Assembly: GCA_964219355.1 (NCBI GenBank)
Contig: CAXPOZ010000003.1
Span: 496,001-560,000, forward strand
DNA from: Parvularcula sp964219355
GTDB lineage: Bacteria; Pseudomonadota; Alphaproteobacteria; Caulobacterales; Parvularculaceae
Length of the DNA stretch: 64,000 nt
Reading direction: 5' to 3'
The notes under the pieces are model-generated. The model searched no databases, was not told where the DNA came from, and was given only the letters and a program-made list of their open reading frames with translations. The position numbers and the translations under genes were made by a program. Of this stretch, positions 58,432 through 64,000 are shown piece after piece (within the stretch, counting starts at the first letter, position 1; every line of letters begins with the position of its first letter).

Positions 58432-60183
58432 ATGAGCAAATCATCGACAACGCGATTATCACTGCCGCCTCATCCTGCGCGTCTGATCATGCAAGATGGG
58501 CGATTCATGATCGCAAAGCTTCTGACAACGAAGAAGTTTGTCGAATATGCGAAGGAGAGAAACCTCACCGTCGATGAGGAGCGGCTGGCCCGTCTCGAAC
58601 GACTTGGGGTCTTCAGACCTATTGTGCGGTTTATTGATACGGCAAGCCGGACTGAAAAATTCCGAGTCCCAGACAGCAACGCATCTAAATGGTTTCAGGA
58701 CGGATTGCTTATCGATACTTATGATCTCACTGCCGTATACGACACATCTCTGATTGGTAGCGAGCAGAGTGAAGCGTACTACTCCATATTTCAGCTCGAT
58801 ACGCTGAGTATGGTCTTGAGTGATTTCACTCTCCACGTTCAGATGGATGGATTTGTGCGTGATGACGGCGATGTGGTGGATTGGAAGAAGCACGGAAATG
58901 AGTGGCAGGATTTCGCAGAAACCCACGAAAAATTCTGGCGCGAACATTCTTTTCGTCCAGCTATTGCCCTCCTTTGCCAATATATCTCCGACCGATATTA
59001 CCCACACACGCAGGGAAATCGTCGGGTTATTTCTGTTGCCGGACGTAGTTGGGCGGAAGATCCATGGATGTTCATAGATGGGCATGACTGGGATTGGTAC
59101 GAGCATGCACGGATTTTTGATCCGAAAGACGTCGAGAAGAAATTTTCACTAACATCAGTATCGCTTAAACAGGCCTATGAAGCCCTAGGGGCCAGCGCGT
59201 GTTTTTGCGATCCTCTCGACAACTGGTCCGAGCTTGTCGAATTTGTCTCTTTACAGAAGAAAAAACGACTGAAGGGCGACGCACTTCGTGCCTTAGCGCT
59301 GCGTGATGCAGCGAATATACTTCGGACGTTATATCGTGATCTGTATGAGAACGAACTAAAGCCTACGCATGAAATCTTTGGGATGGTGGTTAATCGATTT
59401 CCTGAACTGGAAGTTCGAGCCGACATTCGCAAACACCTTGAGTATCTCACTAATCAATTCGATCTCAACCCTCAACCGAAGCTGGTACTGTTTGTCGAGG
59501 GCGAAAGCGAAGTGGTACTCATCGAGGCCATTTTCGAACGAATTTTTGCGGCTCATCCAGGCGTGTACGGCATTGAGATAGTCAATCTACAAGGAGTGAA
59601 TAATGCGACTGGCAGCCGAAAGACAGATCGTTTCCGCGCGATATTCCGGCTCGTGGATTATCTGCATCACCATCAGACGATGACCTTTCTCATACTCGAC
59701 AGGGAGAACCAGGCCGAGCGGTTGTTGGCAGCAGCAAAGCAGACGAAGTCTTTACACGGACAGGGGCGTTTGGCCGTTCCCCAAGAGCATATCGCGCTAT
59801 GGAAAGTTAGCCTGGAGTTTGATAATTTCTCGGACACCGAATTAGCTCAAGCATTCAATACATTATCAGAGCCAACCACAACGTTCCACCGTACAGATAT
59901 CAAGGCGGCTCGGGAAGTTAAGAACCCCGGAAAAGCGATCAGTGAACTCTATAAAGCTCAAACCGGGTATGGGCTCGACAAACCAAAATTAGCCAGAGTG
60001 CTAGCCGAAATTATGATGGAGCCAAAATCGCGACGTAAGCCGCTTAATCGGCCCCTCGTAAAGTTGCTAGACAAGGTTTGCACGCGAGCGGCCAGAAATC
60101 CTTTGCCGATTTTGGAGAAGACCTGGCGGGAAAACCAAGAGTCGATTTTTCTGGGCGGGAAGGTGCGCCCAAAATCTCGTTAA
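58432..60183 (+). CDS. TOPRIM-domain protein, candidate defence nuclease
   Basis: A 583-residue protein. The C-terminal half carries an OLD-type TOPRIM domain: KLVLFVEGESEVVLIEAIFE near 350 with the catalytic Glu, GIEIVNLQGVNN, and TFLILDREN near 421 with the acidic pair. The N-terminal half (about 1-340) is unrecognised and helical, without Walker motifs, so this is not a standard OLD or GajA ATPase-nuclease. ATG 58432 (MSKSSTTRLSLPPHP) is chosen since upstream codons in frame are non-conserved in character. It is followed by a PIN gene 92 bp on, and both sit next to the integrase, a typical cargo site. Confidence 0.75.
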   Translation: MSKSSTTRLSLPPHPARLIMQDGRFMIAKLLTTKKFVEYAKERNLTVDEERLARLERLGVFRPIVRFIDTASRTEKFRVPDSNASKWFQDGLLIDTYDLTAVYDTSLIGSEQSEAYYSIFQLDTLSMVLSDFTLHVQMDGFVRDDGDVVDWKKHGNEWQDFAETHEKFWREHSFRPAIALLCQYISDRYYPHTQGNRRVISVAGRSWAEDPWMFIDGHDWDWYEHARIFDPKDVEKKFSLTSVSLKQAYEALGASACFCDPLDNWSELVEFVSLQKKKRLKGDALRALALRDAANILRTLYRDLYENELKPTHEIFGMVVNRFPELEVRADIRKHLEYLTNQFDLNPQPKLVLFVEGESEVVLIEAIFERIFAAHPGVYGIEIVNLQGVNNATGSRKTDRFRAIFRLVDYLHHHQTMTFLILDRENQAERLLAAAKQTKSLHGQGRLAVPQEHIALWKVSLEFDNFSDTELAQAFNTLSEPTTTFHRTDIKAAREVKNPGKAISELYKAQTGYGLDKPKLARVLAEIMMEPKSRRKPLNRPLVKLLDKVCTRAARNPLPILEKTWRENQESIFLGGKVRPKSR

Positions 60184-60275
60184 TATGAATAAGTTACATA
60201 GCGAGCTTCTAATACAGAAGCGCAATATCTTTTATATCTTGAGGTTGCATAAAACGAATCCGCGTAAAGGGATGT

Positions 60276-61157
60276 ATGCGCTCCACTTCCACCACTTCCC
60301 TACGTGAAGTGCTGGCAAAAGATGCCAGTCAGCTCGCTCATTTGCGGGACGTACTTGCGATCCTACCCGAATTAGGACCCAATTTTGGAGATTTCCTCAC
60401 ACTCACTTTTGTGATTGATGCCAACATAATCTTTGATGATATACGCTACAAGCATCTCAATCCCGATTGCGCGCAAACACGCTTAGAGGAATTAATTGCT
60501 TCGGGTGTCGTCGTACTGCACGCACCTGAATGGCTCATCGTCGAAATGGAGAGCAGCGTTCTTCCACAACTTTCTGACCGCTACGGATACCCTTTCGATG
60601 CTGTACTGAATACCTGGAACGCTTACCGGGAAAAGATCTGCTTCCATGAAGGCTACGAGGTACCCGATCTGCCAAATGGTCACCTTGACCTAAAAGATGT
60701 TCCGTATGTCCGGCTCGCGGAAGATATCCAAGCATCAGGTATTCTTAGTAAGGATAAAGATATAGACACACTCGGGGGGGAGCGTTTTTGTAGAGATGCA
60801 ATTGCCACCACTTGTTTTTATGCCAGGGCAACGACTGGGACGATTACATTACGGCTATGCGGCTTGACGGTAACTGCTGTACCAATCCTCTCGCTTATTG
60901 CATTGATCAAGGGCCTCATAGCCTTATGGAAAAAATCGCCACCAGCCCTGCAATTAATCTACCTCGTGGCACTAGGTTTAGCTGCAGCATCTCCTAAGGT
61001 GCGGGCACGCATTAAAAAATCGCTAGAGCAAATGCCCGGCCATATCGAACGAGTTCTCCCCATCGTAGAAGAGTGTCTACAGCTACATTCCGAGCTAGTG
61101 CACGAAGCCGAGTTGAACCGGGAAAAAATCGTGTCTGTTAACGGCAAGACTGCCTAA
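60276..61157 (+). CDS. PIN-domain protein with C-terminal membrane segments
   Basis: 293 residues. The PIN core starts FVIDANIIFDDIRY near residue 46 (first acidic residue), continues with VVVLHAPEWLIVEMES and has DVPYVRLAEDIQASGILSKDKDID near 140-165 (further acidic residues). Two hydrophobic stretches follow: LTVTAVPILSLIALIKGLIA and LQLIYLVALGLAAAS. The helical end is charged. PIN proteins are RNases; a membrane-linked version next to a TOPRIM protein suggests a two-gene defence unit. AAAGGGA lies upstream of ATG 60276. The TOPRIM gene is 92 bp before on the same strand. Confidence 0.7.
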   Translation: MRSTSTTSLREVLAKDASQLAHLRDVLAILPELGPNFGDFLTLTFVIDANIIFDDIRYKHLNPDCAQTRLEELIASGVVVLHAPEWLIVEMESSVLPQLSDRYGYPFDAVLNTWNAYREKICFHEGYEVPDLPNGHLDLKDVPYVRLAEDIQASGILSKDKDIDTLGGERFCRDAIATTCFYARATTGTITLRLCGLTVTAVPILSLIALIKGLIALWKKSPPALQLIYLVALGLAAASPKVRARIKKSLEQMPGHIERVLPIVEECLQLHSELVHEAELNREKIVSVNGKTA

Positions 61158-61254
61158 AAATTTTTATCAGAGAAAATACAGCCTACTTCCGAAAGCGGCC
61201 AATTTTCTTTCTCCTTACACAGATGAAATTGCCCAAACTTCTACAAAACTGACA

Positions 61255-61339
61255 TGGTACCGGTGGTCGGACTCGAACCGACACTTCCGAGGAAATTGGA
61301 TTTTGAATCCAACGCGTCTACCAATTCCGCCACACCGGC
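61255..61339 (-). tRNA. tRNA-Leu(CAA), element-borne replacement copy
   Basis: 85 nt with encoded CCA. Acceptor GCCGGTG/CACCGGT, a D arm, anticodon stem TTGGA/TCCAA with loop TTCAAAA (anticodon CAA), a variable arm and T arm GTCGGTTCGAGTCCGAC. Acceptor, D and T arms are identical to the split host gene, but the anticodon stem and variable arm differ. Two of the 20 core positions are changed (CC to TT in the stem). It lies 34 bp downstream of the integrase gene in the same direction. Confidence 0.95.
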
Positions 61340-61373
61340 ATACCAAGGCGCCTTGATGCAAAAAAACGTGGTA

Positions 61374-62681
61374 TTAGGCAAGCGAATTCGAATCGTCGTC
61401 CCCACCGAGCTTCAGCGGGCGTGTTCGCGTTAGCGGCTTGATACGGCGCACGTTTACGGCAGAGGCATCAATGCGGTTCTTGATGTGATCGGCATAGTAT
61501 TTCTCGATCATCTCTACCGAAGTGCGGCAATTCTTGGCGATCTGGTAGATGTCCGCTCCCTCCATGAGGCGCAGGCAGATATAGGTATGTCGAAGGCTGT
61601 AGGCCGTTCGGCTTTGGCCTTCTCGGTCTGTCTTCAAGCCTTCTTCGTTCAGTATCCGGTTGAATAGCTCACGGTGAAGGCTAGAGAAGACGCGGTCGGT
61701 CAGCTGGGGTTTGTTTCGTTCGATCAAACGCTCCAGCGGATGCACGGCGTTCGCCGTGCTCTTGCAATAACCGACCCCGCGTTTGCCGCGCACCTCAATC
61801 TCCAGGATCGTCTCGCCACTGTTCAGGTCTTCGGCGATGGTGATGTCGCGGTATTCGAGATTGAGGATTTCGTCGGGCCGTAGACCCGTATTGGCCATAA
61901 AGAGCACGAGATCGTGGAGCTGAGCGGTTTCCCACTCCCAGCGCTTGCCGACGGACTCGCGGGCGCGATTGCGTGTCGCGGTGTAGAGCTGCTTGTACTC
62001 TTCCGGTGAAAACCAAGCACGGCGTACGATTTTGGTTTTTCGTGTGTAGCGGTTTGAAAGGTCGGGCACAAAGGCGAGCCATCCGTTGTACACAGCATGT
62101 TTGAGCACCTGACGGATGGCGATAATCTCTTTATCAAGTGTACTGATAGAAGGCGGTTTATGGGTCGGTGGTGAGACTTGATTGTATCGTCGTACCGAAT
62201 GGGTCTGACGATGGATGCGGTAGTTCTGCACTTCTCCGGCCGTTATCTCTGACAGACCCTGCTTGCCGAAATAGGGAATGAGATAATTCTCGATCGTGCG
62301 GGTTAGCCGTTCGACATATTTGGGATTTCGGCGGCCACGTGTTTCAGCCTCGAAATATGTGATGAAGCTTTTTGCCGCGTACGCGAAGGACTTCTCGGCC
62401 CGGAGTTCTCCGTGCCGGGATTTGTCGCGGAGGGTGAGGTACCACCCCTCCGCGAAGTCTTTTGCTTTGGAAAGGTCGCGCTCCTTCGTCGAAGTGCGCC
62501 AGTTTTTTCCGTTCATGAACGTCGCGCATTGCCAGAACTTGGCTGTCGGGCTGCGCTTATAGAGGTGCAACGATCCACCCATCATCGTGTGCTTGGCCGG
62601 AGAATGCTCAGAGGGCGTGTGATTACCGGCCATCGACCCCACGCATTCTGAGGGGATCTCGGCGCCTGATTTGCAGCGCAC
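61374..62681 (-). CDS. int: Tyrosine integrase of the island
   Basis: A 435-residue phage-type integrase. The N-terminal arm- and core-binding parts occupy about 1-210 (CATFMNGKNWRTSTKERDLS, RLTRTIENYLIPYFGKQGL). The catalytic domain has ANTGLRPDEILNLEYRD (Arg I), RTAYSLRHTYICLRL (Arg II with His) and TSVEMIEKYYADH with the Tyr nucleophile. It should recombine the tRNA-Leu anticodon-arm core. The start is uncertain: GTG 62681, ATG 62633 or the MMGG start near residue 32 are all possible. It lies beside attR, and the replacement tRNA follows directly. Confidence 0.92.
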   Translation of the reverse strand: MRCKSGAEIPSECVGSMAGNHTPSEHSPAKHTMMGGSLHLYKRSPTAKFWQCATFMNGKNWRTSTKERDLSKAKDFAEGWYLTLRDKSRHGELRAEKSFAYAAKSFITYFEAETRGRRNPKYVERLTRTIENYLIPYFGKQGLSEITAGEVQNYRIHRQTHSVRRYNQVSPPTHKPPSISTLDKEIIAIRQVLKHAVYNGWLAFVPDLSNRYTRKTKIVRRAWFSPEEYKQLYTATRNRARESVGKRWEWETAQLHDLVLFMANTGLRPDEILNLEYRDITIAEDLNSGETILEIEVRGKRGVGYCKSTANAVHPLERLIERNKPQLTDRVFSSLHRELFNRILNEEGLKTDREGQSRTAYSLRHTYICLRLMEGADIYQIAKNCRTSVEMIEKYYADHIKNRIDASAVNVRRIKPLTRTRPLKLGGDDDSNSLA

Positions 62682-62696
62682 TTAGTGCGCCAAAAA

Positions 62697-62724
62697 CTGT
62701 GTAACTGTGTATCGAATGTGTAAC
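62697..62724. repeat. Integrase arm-type repeats, right end
   Basis: ctgtgtaac is followed at once by ctgtgtatcgaatgtgtaac (sharing one c), giving three TGTGTA units in 28 bp between the integrase start and attR. The same motif occurs at 32189-32208. Likely integrase arm sites that could also control int. Confidence 0.55.
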
Positions 62725-62799
62725 ACCATACCCCATAGCGTTAACTATATATGATTATGATTTAATTAGCAATTTTTGATTTCGTTTTTAAAAATTAAC

Positions 62800-62840
62800 G
62801 ATTTTGAATCCGGCGCGTCTACCAATTCCGCCACACCGGC
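62800..62840 (-). pseudogene. tRNA-Leu(CAA) 5' portion with attR core
   Basis: On the minus strand it reads the acceptor 5' strand GCCGGTG, the D arm and the first part of the anticodon arm, up to the 20-bp attR core at 62800-62819. The remaining 3' half is at 32074-32137. The host tRNA promoter should still lie just to the right, reading into the island. Confidence 0.9.
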
Positions 62841-62928
62841 AAAGGTGAAGGCATGGGTTTACCCGGTTGCGCGGTTCTGTCCATAGCTCTAGCGGAGAGT
62901 TTCCCACCGCCGCCCCGAAAGGACCCCC

Positions 62929-63654
62929 ATGCAGGACGAGACCGCCGGACAGCCCCATTATGGCTCGGTGACGAGCCTCCTGATGAAAACCCTCGACCGG
63001 CTTGCCCATGGAGAGCAGCCGCATACCGAGAAAGAGGTTCTGGGCGAAGCAGCAAGCGGTGAGAAAACCGACCCGGAGACGGCCACCAAATCGACACTCG
63101 GCGCGTTGATCGATGCCATGGATGAGCGTGCTTACGGCCTCCTTCTCCTAATCCTTGCCCTGCCCTGCTGCCTGCCTTTTCTTTACGGCATTCCGCAGAT
63201 CGTCGCCGTCCCGATGATTGCTATCGCTGCCCAGCTGGCCTTTGGTCGCGAAGCGCCGTGGCTGCCGAAAGGTCTACGCTCTCGCTCTTTCGAGATTGAG
63301 GGTATGCGCAATATCGTCAGGCGGGCCTCTCGGTATCTCGGCTGGGTCGAAAAACTTGCCCATCCGCGCCTGTCCGTTCTGACCGATAAACGCGGTGCCC
63401 AAATCGTCGGGCTCCTGCTTCTCATTCCGTGTGCGTCGATCCTCGTTCCCTTGCCCAGTACCAACACAGCTCCCGGTATCGGGGTTGCGATCGCCAGTGT
63501 CGGGCTTCTCGAACGCGATGGTCTACTTGTAATTGCCGGGCTTCTCTTTGGGCTTGCCTGGGTGGCACTGCTCGTCATCGGCTTCATTTTCCTCGGCAAC
63601 GAGGCCCTCGACATTATCAAAGACTTCATCCTCGGACGCGGCGAGGCCGGTTAA
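62929..63654 (+). CDS. ExoD-family membrane protein
   Basis: 241 residues with a hydrophilic start, then LGALIDAMDERAYGLLLLILALP, LYGIPQIVAVPMIAIAAQLAFG, VGLLLLIPCASILVPLPSTN and LLFGLAWVALLVIGFIFLG. This is the ExoD pattern, linked in rhizobia to exopolysaccharide and alkaline-stress tolerance; the function here is not known. It is the first host gene right of the island, 89 bp beyond the 5' end of the split tRNA, and runs away from it. A dsbB-like gene follows after 30 bp. Confidence 0.87.
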   Translation: MQDETAGQPHYGSVTSLLMKTLDRLAHGEQPHTEKEVLGEAASGEKTDPETATKSTLGALIDAMDERAYGLLLLILALPCCLPFLYGIPQIVAVPMIAIAAQLAFGREAPWLPKGLRSRSFEIEGMRNIVRRASRYLGWVEKLAHPRLSVLTDKRGAQIVGLLLLIPCASILVPLPSTNTAPGIGVAIASVGLLERDGLLVIAGLLFGLAWVALLVIGFIFLGNEALDIIKDFILGRGEAG

Positions 63655-63684
63655 GACGGGCGCGAGAGGCAGAACGAGGGTCAC

Positions 63685-64000
63685 ATGCTTTCAAAGCTAG
63701 AAAGTTATTTCACGCCGCGCTGGGCGTTCATGATCGCGGGCGGGGTGAGCGCCGCCCTGCTCGGCGGTGCGCATGCCTTTGAGAATTTCGGCGGGCTTGA
63801 ACCCTGTCTTCTTTGCCTTGAGCAACGTGAGATCCACTGGACCGCGCTCACGATTGCCTTTCTTGGCACCGGCGCGAGCTTTTTCGTATCCGACAAGCGG
63901 ATCATTGCTGCGGTACTCGCGGTGCTCACCGCGGTCTTCCTCTGGTCGACAATCCGGGCTGGCTTTCATGCCGGGGTCGAATGGGATTTCTGGGACGGGC
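63685..64000 (+). CDS. DsbB-family disulfide bond formation protein, truncated by the window
   Basis: 105 codons are visible. It starts MLSKLESYFTPRWAFMIAGG, with the first span, then the periplasmic active pair in EPCLLCLEQREIHW (Cys-x-x-Cys), a second span (LTIAFLGTGASFFVSD) and a third (AAVLAVLTAVFLWSTI). This is the DsbB layout: it reoxidises DsbA with quinone. The second Cys pair and last span lie outside. 30 bp after the exoD-like gene on the same strand. Confidence 0.85.
   Translation, partial: MLSKLESYFTPRWAFMIAGGVSAALLGGAHAFENFGGLEPCLLCLEQREIHWTALTIAFLGTGASFFVSDKRIIAAVLAVLTAVFLWSTIRAGFHAGVEWDFWDG

Larger units (their letters stand above)
32118..62819. mobile_element. Integrated mobilizable genomic island in tRNA-Leu(CAA), about 30.7 kb
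   Basis: The element is bounded by the 20-bp repeat gattttgaatccggcgcgtc at 32118-32137 and 62800-62819. It encodes a tyrosine integrase beside the right end, a replacement tRNA-Leu, a relaxase, a VirD4-like ATPase, ArdA, a toxin-antitoxin pair, three defence-type clusters and a giant secreted protein. No VirB/Tra mating-pair genes are seen, so it is probably mobilized by a helper rather than self-transmissible. Base composition is patchy: AT-rich stretches (50-52.6 kb, 56-57 kb) alternate with GC-rich transfer genes, indicating assembly from several sources. Confidence 0.93.

Noticed and set aside
46024..62700. Self-transmissible conjugative element
   Set aside because: No VirB4, TraC, pilus or other mating-channel genes are seen, only relaxase, coupling ATPase and accessory genes, so mobilizable is the supported description.

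Overview
The window looks like a chromosomal segment of an alphaproteobacterium, probably near the Caulobacterales, Parvularculales or Hyphomonadales. The evidence is a CtrA-type cell-cycle regulator, an alpha-type SspB, LexA boxes of the form GTTC-N7-GTTC, GANTC sites before ctrA, and high G+C with closely packed genes. I cannot name the genus. Nothing was searched; every family call is by reading motifs.

Positions 1 to about 31.8 kb and 62.9 kb to the end are ordinary core genome. In order: the start of a DegP-type protease, hflC-hflK, mrp, sspB, yajQ, ctrA, secE-nusG, dnaE, a 30-codon SOS-type peptide gene, a UvrD/PcrA helicase, pepA-yceI-glk, the LPS export genes lptF-lptG-lptD, an XRE regulator, a HisN-like phosphatase, a POT peptide transporter, a HIT protein, lpdA, a hotdog thioesterase, a short DksA, tig, and a DUF4212/SSS symporter pair. 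After the island come exoD and a truncated dsbB-like gene.

Between about 32,118 and 62,819 sits a 30.7-kb integrated element bounded by a 20-bp direct repeat (gattttgaatccggcgcgtc). The repeat is the anticodon arm of a host tRNA-Leu(CAA) gene. Integration has cut that tRNA in two: 64 nt of its 3' part lie at the left edge and its 5' part lies 30.7 kb away at the right edge. The element carries a complete tRNA-Leu(CAA) at 61255-61339, with a changed anticodon stem and variable arm, just downstream of its tyrosine integrase. It appears to replace the gene it destroys while carrying a copy with an altered core.

The element looks mobilizable. It has a MobA/MobL-type relaxase, a nested-hairpin oriT candidate, a VirD4-like ATPase with an adjacent membrane protein, ArdA antirestriction and a ParDE-like module, but no mating-pair genes. 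Its cargo is rich in defence. There is a Hachiman pair (HamA/HamB) at the left edge. Next comes a divergent four-gene Pycsar-like locus: a WYL regulator, a cyclic-nucleotide-binding membrane effector, a tandem class III cyclase and an E2-like ubiquitin-conjugating-fold protein. A TOPRIM plus PIN-membrane gene pair lies near the right edge. The most promising undescribed system is the Pycsar-like cyclase joined to an E2-like protein; the TOPRIM/PIN pair is second.

A 6.7-kb insert inside the element carries a 2044-residue serralysin/RTX/Calx-beta/vWD/FG-GAP protein whose start codon directly follows a run of ten G, plus a small membrane protein. The insert split the 3' end of a gene in the transfer operon and supplied a substitute end, the same logic as the tRNA replacement.
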